The translations under genes were made by a program, and so were the position numbers. Positions 43,035 to 56,182 of a stretch of 64,000 nucleotides of DNA are shown piece after piece. Every line of letters starts with the position of its first letter. Within the stretch, counting starts at the first letter, position 1. The stretch lies in the NCBI GenBank assembly GCA_021234155.1, contig JAJEKV010000049.1, forward strand, positions 9,834,292-9,898,291, written 5' to 3'. Source of the stretch: Isoetes taiwanensis. Taxonomy: Eukaryota; Streptophyta; Lycopodiopsida; Isoetales; Isoetaceae. The notes beneath the pieces are model-generated. The model saw only the letters and a program-made list of their open reading frames with translations. It had not been told where the DNA came from and made no database searches.

Positions 43035-46000
43035 AATTAACGGATGGTTTTGCCCAGTACAAGGCTCAGAAGTTAATTTAAAAACCTATCTTTGATAGTG
43101 TCTCAAATTATCTGCATACTAACATTTGGGTAAGAATCGTGAGGCAGATCGGAAAAAATACAATACTGGCTGCATGACATCTCCAGATAGGGCACAAAGA
43201 CATGGCCCTTGGTAAGCAATAAGGATACACCACGTAACATTGTGGAAAAAATGGTACAGGTGCATTTCTGAGCATGGGCAGCATAGCCTAGTTGGTGGTC
43301 TACCCTACTCAGCACAAGCATAGCGGGCAAGATGGAATAACATGACGAGATGTGAAAATAAGGACATGACCCAGTAAGGTTTGTTTTTAGAAATAATTGA
43401 GCTTTGTTTTTAGAAACATTTGAGGAGTTAAGATGTTATACGGTATGTGGGTGGCATCTCTAGTCTTAATGATGGAGCCAAGTTCTGGGCTAAGGAGAAT
43501 TAAAATATCGTAAAGTCTTATCTAGACTAATCTGCACTTCCCCTATAAAGGAATATGGCTTCCTGTCAAAGTTAATGCCTAAGGGCATAAATACAATGCC
43601 TATGGGCATAAATACAAGGTTGAACAATTTGGACACCAAGAAGATGGAAATTAAACAAGCAAGGTTGGACATTATAAAAACGCAGAGGTGACCACAAGCA
43701 AGGTATAGATGGCAAAATATTTTCAGGATGGCAAAGGCATGGTCCTACATGAGTAATAGATTAAAGCATTTTCACATTAATGGCTATAGCTAGGAGACAT
43801 AAAAGAAGATGAACATACTGCGCGAGATGCATATGGGAAGGACTAACACATAGCATATGTTCAAGATACTGTTCTGGAATGTTATGCCCAGCAGGTTGCC
43901 TAGTCTACCAAACAGTAGCATGTTGGTAAAGCTTGAATAACATGAGCAGTTGCAACATAGGTGCATATGATCTACTGCATTTGAGTATATTCTGCATAAC
44001 ATCTCCAGATAGCACACAAGGACATGACCCTAAAGAAGTAATAAGAGCAAAGCATAGCATACAGTAAGCACCGACATGTAACTTAGGTTCGTGATATCGT
44101 TTTGCAATGTTAAGCCTAGATGGCGGTCTGCTCTACTCAGCACAAGCACAGGCGGCAAGAATGAACAACATGGGGAGATGTAAAAACAAGGGCAGTGCCC
44201 ATAAAATGTTATCTTTAGCAATAACTGATAAACCATGTAGCATTAAAATGTTTAAGTGTATAGGTTCAAAGATCTTTGGTTTTAAATCAATCGGTGGGCT
44301 TGCTTTTACGGGCTAAGGAGAATCACAATACTATAGGGTCTCCTCTAGACTAATATGCACTTTCCCCCATAAGGGAATATGGTTTTCCGTTAAAATTAAT
44401 GCTTATGGGCATAATTGCAAAGTTTGACACAAGTCATTGTAACCGAAGGATGGAAATTAAACAAGCAAAGGTGGACAATTTTTTTAAAAAATATGTAGAG
44501 GTGACTAGAAGCCAGATATAAGGGGCATAACATTTTCGGATTGCATAAACCATGAAAAATGCTGGTTTTTTTTACATACTAACATTTGGGTAACATTCAT
44601 TGAGATAGAACAGAAAAAAAATACAATCTTCGGCCGTTTAGGGTTCGTGGTATCTCTAGGGACGAATCTCCGAGAGGCCCTAAGTTCGATAATGGCGGCA
44701 AATGGTGCAAGTACTCATCCGATATGGTATCATGGTAAAGAATGCCGATCGTCATTGGGCATGGACAAGTCCGCCTAGCAGATGCCGCAGATCATGCAAA
44801 TCGGCTCCATCTTGAACTGGTACTTCTTCATCCCGCTAAATTTACATGGCTTTCTATTTTAGCTAAAGCAAATCATGGAGCCGACATGGCCACGATGCAT
44901 GAGACCACACGGTCAAAAGCGAGAGAGGCTGCTTTCACGGCAGCATTTTAATACCGTCAAACACATCCGAAACCGCCTTTGGTTCTTGAAGAGCGCCTTG
45001 GTTCTTGCCGTTCAAATGGCCAAGAGCAAATTAACAAGGCCCGAAATGATAGGTCTCGATCAAAGGGGCGGAATTGATCTACAAGCCCTTTGCAAGAAAG
45101 AGGAGGAAGCCTTTGCTCAACCGAGCAAAATGTTTCTAATGAGCATTGTAGAGAAGCATCGGTGGCAAAAAGCCCCAACACAAGGAAGGGTGGAGATGTC
45201 AGCTAATATATCACGGGCAACTAGCAAAGCAGAGTGGAGGATACAGTTATCAAGCACATGGAGCAAGAGCACGAAATACAACAAGTGAGAACAATGAGGG
45301 CTTAAATGGATTTGGAGCTTCAACCTGAATCAGGTTCTTTATGAATTAATAATGTTACTCGGATTTTTTTTCTGAGGCAACCGGTTATGCTTTGACTAAA
45401 TAACAATAAATTAACCCTTAAATCTAGGCTGGTCACATGGTGTATAATCTGTAATAGGGCAAAGCGGCAAAGTAAATTATATGTTGAACATGGAGTAAAT
45501 GCGTAAGAATAGATGTAAACTTATTTAATCTTGAATATCCGGGTTGTAGAAACGGTATGTCTAAATGGTAAGGTTTATCTGCATTTAGTATGCATAGGCT
45601 TGGCCCGAAAGGATAGCCATAGGTGGAGGCAACTCTATGCCATAAGACCAGCAATGGCACAAGAAAGCCGATGGGGCAATGCGCTTGTACCGCGGGGCTC
45701 ATATGAACCAGACCTTTGAGTTGACAGGTGAACTGATATGTCACAACAACCAAATAGCGTGTAATCTGCAAAAGAAGTTATGATTCTTCATTACAATAGA
45801 ATTACTGGGACTCCGATTTCCCCTTTGGAATTCGTGATCTGGTCCACGAGGGAGACCATAGGCCCTATGCTGAAATTTAACTGTTATTCTTATTATCTGG
45901 CGAATTCTTTTTTTTGAGCTATCTTAAATACTGAATTATTTGGATTATATTATGAAGTATATAATTTGGTGAAGGGCGTTAAGCCGTGCTTGACTATTGC

Positions 46001-47422
46001 TTACCTGCTAATCCTCTCTTGGTTACCCATTAGGCTAACACTTGACCGGGTTGGATTAGGTAACCAGGTCTAGCACCTCCAGATTCATGCATTTTTGATG
46101 TTTTGGATAATTGTGGAAGTTAAGGATACATTGAAGAAATATAATTACGAAGCATTGAGACAAGGCAAAGATTATCAATTTTCGTAAAATCGCCTTGTTT
46201 GTTACATTTGAGTAAGGTAATGCCTTTTAAATTACAAAATCCTTTCTAGTATATGACTCAATCTATTCAATAATGGGATGGACCACACTTATTGATGGAT
46301 GTTGAGGTGAAACTATGGCTTATGGAAGCCTTCTAGACAGTGACTAAACCAGGATTGTAAGTCTTTCTTTTTGAATCACGATGGAAAATGTTTATCCGCT
46401 TCTCTCGGGTCAGAAATGGAAAAAAGGCTTGCAAGGAATTAGCACAATCTATCTGAATTGAGGCATTGATCGATTTCTGATTTCTTTCGATTTACGTATT
46501 CATTTTAAAACAGGTCTACATATAATACTGAGCATGGCATATATGAATTTAATTAAAAAAAAAGCTTTTGCTTAAAGATATCCTCAGGGCGCACGTTGCT
46601 AGTGTATGGTATAATCCATGGAACAAGAATTTGTAAAACAGTGGAATATTTAAGATTACAACAAAGAATATGATGATGTATTAATGACATATGTCAATAA
46701 ATGTTGATCTCCATAGGCTATCTCAAACCTTATGGTCGAGAACCTGATAATTTCTAAAGCCCATGGTTTAGAAAGCCAAGTCTTTGGTCAAGGCTTTGGC
46801 AAGTTTATATATTAGTGACTTGACACCAGTTTAACTAGTGTGAGTCTTGGAGATCCAACTCTAGTAATGTCTGCACTGCTGAACATGTGGAATAGCATGA
46901 CTTGTAGTTGCGGATGTGATGCATGTGTTTGATAATATACTAAGCATTCTTTCTAGCAGGAAGCAAATATGGAGAACAACTATGATATGGTACATGAAGC
47001 TATAGATCAACAAGATACTCTTGGTCGAGTGTGGATGGATGGTATATGGCAAAGTGCAAAACAAGGACTAATGGCGCATTGCGGGAAAAGGATGGTCATT
47101 GAGGCATGCACATTCTAGGTAATGCCTACCTTAAAAAAGTGTTTTTTCAAAAAAGCATATGCTAAAATAAGTGAGCAATCTGTGTATGACTAGACTACAA
47201 AAGTACGGCCTTTGGCCAAACATAGCAAGCCCTCGGGCGTACCATTAAAAAGCAAATATGCCAACGATATGCGATATTGGCGGCTATGGTTTCTTAACAT
47301 TAGTATAGTCGGGTGGGGATCCCTATGAGTATAGGGTCCTCCCGTCCCTATACTCGCCAGGTATTTCAACGCCTTCCTAGGTTGGAGGTAGGGTTTAGCT
47401 TATATATATACATATATATATA
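43032..47422. repeat. Family B tandem unit 1 (4391 bp)
   Basis: Starts TCAAATTAACGGATGG after a TA run and ends with the hairpin GAGTATAGGG/CCCTATACTC, GGTTGGAGGTAGGG, TTTAGC and TA. The first 1.6 kb is a degenerate internal repeat: CATACTAACATTTGGGTAA occurs at about 43115 and 44575, and CATCTCCAGATAG at about 43178 and 44002. 44690-45290 contains frames that look like decayed coding sequence (FTWLSILAKANHGADMA, KKEEEAFAQPSKMF). Confidence 0.93.
47327..47393. repeat. Family B end module, unit 1
   Basis: GAGTATAGGG (47327-47336) and CCCTATACTC (47346-47355) form a perfect 10-bp stem with a 9-nt loop. GGTTGGAGGTAGGG follows at 47380-47393. Confidence 0.92.
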
Positions 47423-50400
47423 TCAAATTAACGGATGGTTTTGCCCAGTACAAGGCTCGGTTAATTTAAAAACCTATCTTTGATAGTGTCTCAAATTATC
47501 CGCATACTAACATTTGGGTAAGAATCGCGGGAGGCGATCGGAAAAATACAATACCTGGGCCGTGATGACATCTCGGATAGGGCACAAAGACATGGCCCTT
47601 TTTGGTAAGCAATAAGGATACACCACGAACATTGTGGAAAAAATGGTACAGTGCATTTTCGAAAGCATGGGCAAGATAGCCTAGTTGGTGGTCTACCCTA
47701 CCAAGCACAAGCATAGCGGCAAGATGGAATAACATGACGAGATGTGAAAATAAGGACATGACCCAAGAAGGTTTGTTTTAGAAATAATTGAGCTTTGTTT
47801 TTAGAAACATTTGAGGAGACACGTAGTATTAAGATGTTATCTTTTGGGGTATGTGGGTGGCATCTCTAGTCTTAATGATGGAGCCAAGTTCTGGGCTAAG
47901 GAGAATTAAAATATCGTAAAGTCTTATCTAGACTAATCTGCACTTCCCCTATAAAGGAATATGGCTTCCTGTCAAAGTTAATGCCTAAGGGCATAAATAC
48001 AATGCCTATGGGCATAAATACAAGGTTGAAACGTTTGGACACCAAGAAGATGGAAATTAAACAAGCAAGGTTGGACATTATAAAAACGCAGAGGTGACCA
48101 CAAGCAAGGTATAGATGGCAAAATATTTTCAGGATGGCAAAGGCATGGTCCTACATGAGTAATAGATTAAAGCATTTTCACATTAATGGCTATAGCTAGG
48201 AGACATAAAAAGAAGATGAACATCTTCTATGAGATGCATATGGGAAGGACTAACACATAGCATATGTTCAAGATAATTGCTCGAATGTTATGCCAAAGAA
48301 GGTTGCCTAGTCTACCAATTAGCATGTTGGTAAAGCTTGAATAACATGAGCGATTTGCAACATAGGTGCATATGATCTATCGCATTTGAGTATATTCGTG
48401 ATAACATCTCCGTGATAGCACACAAGGACATGACCCTAAAGAAGTAATAAGAGCATAGCATACGAGAAGCAGACATGTAACTTAGGTTCGTGATATCGTT
48501 TTGCAATGTTAAGCCTAGATGGCGGTCTGCTCTACTCAGCACAAGCACAGGCGGCAAGAATGAACAACATGGGGAGATGTAAAACAAGGGCGGTGCCCAT
48601 AAAATGTTATCTTTAGCAATAACCCGATAAACCATGTAGCATTAAAATGTTTAAGTGTATAGGTTCAAAGATCTCCGGTCTTTAAATCACTTGGTGGGCT
48701 TGCTTTCTCCGGGCTAAGGAGAATCACAATACTATAGGGTCTCCTCTAGACTAATATGCACTTTCCCCATAAGGGAATATGGTTTTCAGATTAAAATTAA
48801 TGCTTATGGGCATAATTGCAAAGTTTGACACAAGCCGCGGCAACCGAAGGATGGAAATTAAACAAGCAAAAGGTGGACAATTTTTTTAAAAAAATATGTA
48901 GAGGTGACTAGAAGCCGATATAAGGGGCATAACATTTTCGGATTGCATAAACCATGAAAAAAAATGCTGGTTTTTTTACATACTAACATTTGGGTAACAT
49001 TCGTGAGATAGAAAAAAAAATACAATACCGGGCATTTTAGGGTTCGTGGTATCTCTAGGACGAATCTCCCGTGAGGCCCTAAGTTCCGATAATGGCGGCA
49101 AATGGCTGCAAGTACTCATCCGATATGGTATCATGGTAAAGAATGCCGCGATCGCCATTGGGCATGGACAAGTCCGCCTAGCGATGCCGCGCAGATCATG
49201 CAAATCGGCTCCATCTTGAACTGGGTACTTCTTCATCCCGCTAAATTTACATGGCTTTCTATTTTAGCTAAAGCAAATCATGGAGCCGACATGGCCAACG
49301 ATGCATGAGACCACACGGTCAAAAGCGAGAGAGGTCGCTTACCTAAAGATTTTTAATAATCGGCCAAACACATCCGAAACCGCCTTTGGTTCTTGAAGAG
49401 CCTTGGTTCTTGCCGCTCAAATGGCCAAGAGCAAATTAACAAGGCCCAAATGATAGGTCTGATCAAAGGGGCCGGAATTGATCTACAAGCCCTTTGCAAG
49501 AAAGAGGAGGAAGCCTTTGCTCAACCGAGCAAAATGTTTCTAATGAGCATTGTAGAGAAGCATCTACCGGCAAAAAGCCCCAACACAAGGAAGGGTGGAG
49601 ATGTCGGCTAATATATCACGTGCAACTAGCGCCAGAGTGGAGGATACACGTTATCAAGCACATGGAGCAAGAGCACTAAATACAACAAGTGCGTAACAAT
49701 GAGGACGAAATGGATTTGGAGCTTCAACTGAATCGGGTTCTTTATGAATTAATAATGTTACTCGGATTTTACAGAGGCAACCGGTTATGCTTTGACTAAA
49801 TAACAATAAATTAACCCTTAAATCTAGGCTGGTCACATGGTGTATAATCCGTAATAGGGCAAAGCAGCAAGTAAATTATATGTGAACATGGAGTAAATGC
49901 GTAAGAATAGATGTAAACTTACTTAATCTTGAATATCCGGGTTGTAGAAACAGGTATGTCTAAATGGTAAGGTTTATCCGCATTTAGTATGCATAGGCTT
50001 GGCCCCGAAAGGATAGCCATAGGTGGAGGCAACTCTATGCCATAAGACCAGCAATGGCACAAGAAAGCTGATGGGGCAATGCGCTTGTACCGCGGGCTCA
50101 TATGAACCGACCTTGAGTTGACAGAACTGATATGTCACAACAACCAAATAGCGTGCAATCTGCAAATGAGTTATGATTCAGATTACAATAGAATTCTGGG
50201 ACTCGTTTCCCCTTTGGAATTCAGACTGGTCCACGAGGGAGACCATAGGCTCCTATGCTGAAATTTAACTGTTATTCTTATTATCCGCTGAATTCTTTTT
50301 TTTGAGCTATCTTAAATGATGAATTATTTGGATTATATTATGAAGTATATAATTTGGTGAAGGGCGTTAAAGCCTGCTTGACTATTGCTTACCTGCTAAT

Positions 50401-51810
50401 CCCTCTCTTGGTTACCCATTAGGCTAACACTTGACTGGTTGGATTGCAGGTAACCGGTCTAGCACCTCCAGATTCATGCATTTTTTGATGTTTTGGATAC
50501 TGTGGAAGTTAAGGATACGTGAAGAAATATAATTCTGAAGCATTGAGACAAGGCAGCATTATCAATTTCTGTAAAATCGTCTTGTTTGTTACATTTGAGT
50601 AAGGTAATGCCTTTTAAATTACAAAATCCTTTCTAGTATATGACTCAATCTATTCAATAATGGGATGGACCACACTTATTGATGGATGTTGAGGTGAAAC
50701 TATGGCTTATGGAAGCCTTCTAGACAGTGACTAAACCAGGATTGTAAGTCTTTCTTTTTGAATGCGATGGAAAATGTTTATCTGCTTCTCTGGGCTGTAA
50801 AATGGAAAAAAGGCTTGCAAGGAATTAGCACAATCTATAATTAATTGAGGCATTGATCGATTTGATTTCTTTTCGATTTCAGATTCATTTTAAAACAGGT
50901 CTACATATAATACTGAGCATGGCATATATGAATTTAATTAAAAAAAAAGCTTTTGCTTAAAGATATCCTCAGGGCGCACGTTGCTAGTGTATGGTATAAT
51001 CCATGGAACAAGAATTTGTAAAACAGTGGAATATTTAAGATTACAACAAAGAATATGATGATGTATTAATGACATATGTCAATAAATGTTGGATCTCCAA
51101 GGCTATCTCAATTTTTTATGGTCGAGAACTGATAATTTCTAAAGCCCATGGTTTAGAAAGCCAAGTCTTTGGTCAAGGCTTTGGCAAGTTTATATATTCC
51201 GTGACTTCAGTACACCAGTTTAACTAGTGTGAGTCTTGGAGATCCAACTCTAGTAATGTCTGCACTGCTGAACATGTGGAATAGCATGACTTGTAGTTGC
51301 GGATGTGATGCATGTGTTTGATAATATACTAAGCATTCTTTCTAGCAGGAAGCAAATATGGAGAACAACTATGATATGGTACATGAAGCTATAGATCAAC
51401 AAGATACTCTTGGTCGTAGCTGGATGGATGGTATATGGCAGTGCAAAACAAGGACTAATGGCGCATTGCAGAAAAGGATGGTCATTGGAGGCATGCACAT
51501 TCTAGGTAATGCCTACCTTAAAAAAGTTTTTTTTCAAAAAAGCATATGCTAAAATAAGTGAGCAATCTGTGTATGACTAGACTACAAAAGTACGGCCTTT
51601 GGCCAAACATAGCAAGCCCTCGGGCGTACCATTAAAAAGCAAATATGCCACTGATATGCAGTATTGGCGGCTATGGTTTCTTAACATTAGTATAGTAAGT
51701 GGGGATCCCTATGAGTATAGGGTCCTCCTGTCCCTATACTCAGCAGGTATTTCACTGCCTTCCGGTTGGAGGTAGGGTTTAGCTTATATATATACATATA
51801 TATATATATA
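47423..51810. repeat. Family B tandem unit 2 (4388 bp)
   Basis: Same content and order as unit 1. Many small differences from units 1 and 3 fall where those read CAG or CTG. Its end module is at 51713-51777. Confidence 0.93.
51088..51248. ncRNA. Family B conserved long-range stem, unit 2
   Basis: GTTGGATCTCCAAG (51088-51101) is the perfect complement of CTTGGAGATCCAAC (51235-51248) across a 133-nt loop. Inside, ACACCAGTT-T-AACTAGTGT (51212-51230) forms a second hairpin. The counterpart in family C (60639-60810) keeps both elements with different bases. Calling it an RNA structure is inference; no promoter or transcript is shown. Confidence 0.5.
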
Positions 51811-53484
51811 TCAAATTAACGGATGGTTTTGCCCAAAGACAAGGCTCGGTTAATTTAAAAACCTATCTTTGATAGTGTCTCAAATTATCTCGTGATACTA
51901 ACATTTGGGTAAGAATCGTGGAGGCGATCGAAAAATACAATACCGGGTTCGCATGACATCTCCGATAGGGCACAAAGACATGGCCCTTGGTAAGCAATAA
52001 GGATACACCACGTAACATTGTGGAAAAAATGGTACAGTGCATTTTCGGAAAGCAAAGCATAGCCTAGTTGGTGGTCTACCCTACTCAAAGACAAGCATAG
52101 CGGGCAAGATGGAATAACATGACGAGATGTGAAAATAAGGACATGACCCAGTAAGGTTTGTTTTTAGAAATAATTGAGCTTTGTTTTTAGAAACATTTGA
52201 GGAGACACGTAGTATTAAGATGTTATACGGTATGTGGGTGGCATCTCTAGTCTTAATGATGGAGCCAAGTTCTGGGCTAAGGAGAATTAAAATATCGTAA
52301 AGTCTTATCTAGACTAATCTGCACTTCCCCTATAAAGGAATATGGCTTCCTGTCAAAGTTAATGCCTAAGGGCATAAATACAATGCCTATGGGCATAAAT
52401 ACAAGGTTGAACACAGGCTGGACACCAAGAAGATGGAAATTAAACAAGCAAGGTTGGACATTATAAAAACGCAGAGGTGACCACAAGCAAGGTATAGATG
52501 GCAAAATATTTTCAGGATGGCAAAGGCATGGTCCTACATGAGTAATAGATTAAAGCATTTTCACATTAATGGCTATAGCTAGGAGACATAAAAGAAGATG
52601 AACATACTGCGCGAGATGCATATGGGAAGGACTAACACATAGCATATGTTCAAGATACTGTTCTGGAATGTTATGCCCAGCAGGTTGCCTAGTCTACCAA
52701 ACAGTAGCATGTTGGTAAAGCTTGAATAACATGAGCAGTTGCAACATAGGTGCATATGATCTCGCGATTTGAGTATATTCCCGTGATAACATCTCCGGAT
52801 AGCACACAAGGACATGACCCTAAAGAAGTAATAAGCTAAAGATAGCATACAAGAAGTAAAATATATGTAACTTAGGTTCGTGATATCGCGTTTTGCAATG
52901 TTAAGCCTAGATGGCGGTCTGCTCTACTCAGCACAAGCACAGGCGGCAAGAATGAACAACATGGGGAGATGTAAAAACAAGGGCAGTGCCCATAAAATGT
53001 TATCTTTAGCAATAACTGATAAACCATGTAGCATTAAAATGTTTAAGTGTATAGGTTCAAAGATCTCCAACCTTTAAATCATCGTGGTGGGTTTGCTTTC
53101 GGGCTAAGGAGAATCACAATACTATAGGGTCCCTCTAGACTAATATGCACTTTCCCCATAAGGGAATATGGTTTTAGTTAAAATTAATGCTTATGGGCAT
53201 AATTGCAAAGTTTGACACAAGTTGTGCACCAGAATGATGGAAATTAAACAAGCAAAGGTGGACAATTGAAAAAAAAAAATATGTAGAGGTGACTAGAAGC
53301 CAGATATAAGGGGCATAACATTTTCGGATTGCATAAACCATGAAAAATGCTGGTTTTTTTTACATACTAACATTTGGGTAACATTCGTGAGATAGAACAG
53401 AAAAAATACAATACTGGATGTTTAGGGTTCGTGTATCTCTAGGACGAATCTCCCAGAGGCCCTAAGTTCTGATAATGGCGGCAA

Positions 53485-54145
53485 ATGGCTGCAAGTACTC
53501 ATCTGATATGGTATCATGGTAAAGAATGCTGCATCGTCATTGGGCATGGACAAGTCTGGCCTAGCAGATGCCGCAGTCATGCAAATCGGCTCCATCTCGA
53601 ACTGGTACTTCTTCATCCTGCTAAATTTACATGGCTTTCTATTTTAGCTAAAGCAAATCATGGAGCCGACATGGCCACGATGCATGAGACCACATGGTCA
53701 AAAAGCAGAGAGGCTGCTTCACGGCAGCATTTTAATACTGTCAAACACATCTGGAAACCGCCTTGGTTCTTGGAGAGCGCCTTGGTTCTTGCCGTTCAAA
53801 TGGCCAAGAGCAAATTAACAAGGCCCGAAGTGATAGGTCTGATCAAAGGGGCCGGAATTGATCTACAAGCCCTTTGCAAGAAAGAGGAGGAAGCCTTTGC
53901 TCAACCTAGCAAAATGTTTCTAATGAGCATTGTAGAGAAGCATCGGCTGGCAAAAAGCCCCAACACAAGGAAGGGTGGAGATGTCAGCTAATATATCACA
54001 GGCAACTAGCAGCAGAGTGGAGGATACACAGTTATCAAGCACATGGAGCAAGAGCACGAAATACAACAAGTGCAGAACAATGAGGACGAAATGGATTTGG
54101 AGCTTCAACTGAATCAGGTTCTTTATGAATTAAAAATGTTATTCG
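53485..54145 (+). pseudogene. Possible coding remnant inside family B, unidentified
   Basis: Plus-strand frames show protein-like composition for about 200 codons, broken by a few stops: LVLLHPAKFTWLSILAKANH, VQMAKSKLTRPEVIGLIKGA, CKKEEEAFAQPSKMFLMSIV, then HEIQQVQNNEDEMDLELQ. Equivalent frames exist in units 1 (44742-45288) and 2 (49102-49680) with more breaks. I recognise no domain. The breaks in the other copies coincide with copy-to-copy indels, so part of the damage may be in the sequence rather than in the genome. Confidence 0.3.
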
Positions 54146-55475
54146 GATTTTACAGAGGCAACTGGTTATGCTTTGCCTAAATAACAATAAATTAACCCTT
54201 AAATCTAGGCTGGTCACATGGTGTATAATCTGTAATGGGGCAAAGCAGCAAGTAAATTATATACTGAACATGGAGTAAATGCAGAAGAATAGATGTAAAC
54301 TTACGAATCTTGAATATCTGGTTGTAGAACAGGTATATCTAAATGGTAAGGTTTATCTGCATTTAGTATGCATAGGCTTGGCCTGAAAGGATAGCCATAG
54401 GTGGAGGCAACTCTGTGCCATACGACCAGCAATGGCACAAGAAAGCTGATGGGGCAATGCGCTTGTACTGTGGCTCATATGAACCGACCTTGAGTTAACA
54501 GGAATCTGATATATCACAACAACCAAATAGCGTGCAATCTGCAACAGAGTTATGATTCGTATTACAATAGAATTACAGGACTCCGTTTCCCCTTTGGAAT
54601 TCAGATCTGGTCCACGTAGGAGACCATAGGCTCCTATGCTGAAATTTAACTGTTATTCTTATTATCTGCTGAATTCTTTTTTTGAGCTATCTTAAATACT
54701 GAATTATTTGGATTATATTATGAAGTATATAATTTGGTGAAGGGCGTTAAGCCGTGCTTGACTATTGCTTACCTGCTAATCCCTCTCTTGGTTACCCATT
54801 AGGCTAACACTTGACTGGTTGGATTGCAGGTAACCGGTCTAGCACCTCCAGATTCATGCATTTTTTGATGTTTTGGATACTGTGGAAGTTAAGGATACGT
54901 GAAGAAATATAATTATGAAGCATTGAGACAAGGCAGCATTATCAATTTCTGTAAAATCGTCTTGTTTGTTACATTTGAGTAAGGTAATGCCTTTTAAATT
55001 ACAAAATCCTTTCTAGTATATGACTCAATCTATTCAATAATGGGATGGACCACACTTATTGATGGATGTTGAGGTGAAACTATGGCTTATGGAAGCCTTC
55101 TAGACAGTGACTAAACCAGGATTGTAAGTCTTTCTTTTTGAATGCGATGGAAAATGTTTATCTGCTTCTCTGGGCTGTAAAATGGAAAAAAGGCTTGCAA
55201 GGAATTAGCACAATCTATACGAATTGAGGCATTGACTGATTTCTGATTTCTTTCTGATTTCTGTATTCATTTTAAAACAGGTCTACATATAATACTGAGC
55301 ATGGCATATATGAATTTAATTAAAAAAAAGCTTTTGCTTAAAAGATATCCTCGAGTATGCGTTACGTTGCTAGTGTATGGTATAATCCATGGAACAAGAA
55401 ATTTGTAAAAGCATTGGAATATTTAAGATTACAACAAAGAATATGATGATGTATTAATGACATATGTCAATAAAT

Positions 55476-55629
55476 GTTGGATCTCCAAGGCTATCTGACC
55501 TTATGGTCGAGCGATAATTTCTAAAGCCCATGGTTTAGAAAGCCAAGTCTTTTGGTCAAGGCTTTGGCAAGTTTATATATTAGTGACTTCTTGACACGGT
55601 TTAACTAGTGTGAGTCTTGGAGATCCAAC
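55476..55629. ncRNA. Family B conserved long-range stem, unit 3
   Basis: GTTGGATCTCCAAG at 55476-55489 pairs perfectly with CTTGGAGATCCAAC at 55616-55629. In unit 1 the left arm is damaged (GTTGATCTCCATAG near 46703) while the right arm (about 46845-46858) is intact. Confidence 0.5.
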
Positions 55630-56182
55630 TCTAGTAATGTCCGGTGACTTTTGAACATGTGGAATAGCATGACTTGTAGCGGATGTGATGCATGTGTTTG
55701 ATAATATACTAAGCATTCTTTTCTAGCAGGAAGCAAATATGGAGAACAACTATGATATGGTACATGAAGCTATAGATCAACAAGATACTCTTGGTCGTAT
55801 TTGGATGGATGGTATATGGCGAAGGCAAAACAAGGACTAATGGCATTGCATTAGAAAAGGATGGTCATTGGAGGCATGCACATTCTAGGTAATGCCTACC
55901 TTAAAAGTTTTTTTTTCAAAAAGCATATGCTAAAATAAGTGAGCAACTGTGGTATGACTAGACTACAAAAGTGCGACCTTTGGCCAAACATAGCAAACCC
56001 CTGGGCGTACCATTAAAAGCAAATATGCCTTGATATGCGGTATTGGGCTATGGTTTCTTAACATTAGTATAGTCGTGAGGGGATCCCTATGAGTATAGGG
56101 TCCTCTGTCCCTATACTCGGCGGTATTTCAAGCGCCTTCCGGTTGGAGTAGGGTTTAGCTTATATATATACATATATATATA

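Larger units (their letters stand above)
51811..56182. repeat. Family B tandem unit 3 (4372 bp)
   Basis: Same organisation as units 1 and 2. 53100-55300 appears to be the cleanest copy. There the decayed coding frame is longest: 168 codons at 53485-53991 with AKFTWLSILAKANHGADMA and LIKGAGIDLQALCKKEEEAF. It is followed beyond a stop by EHEIQQVQNNEDEMDLELQL near 54050-54110. The end module is at 56091-56153. Confidence 0.93.

Noticed and set aside
47386-47400. TAGGGTTTAG at family B unit ends, resembling the plant telomere repeat TTTAGGG
   Set aside because: Only about one and a half repeats, and the equivalent position in families A and C lacks it. Chance similarity within the end module.
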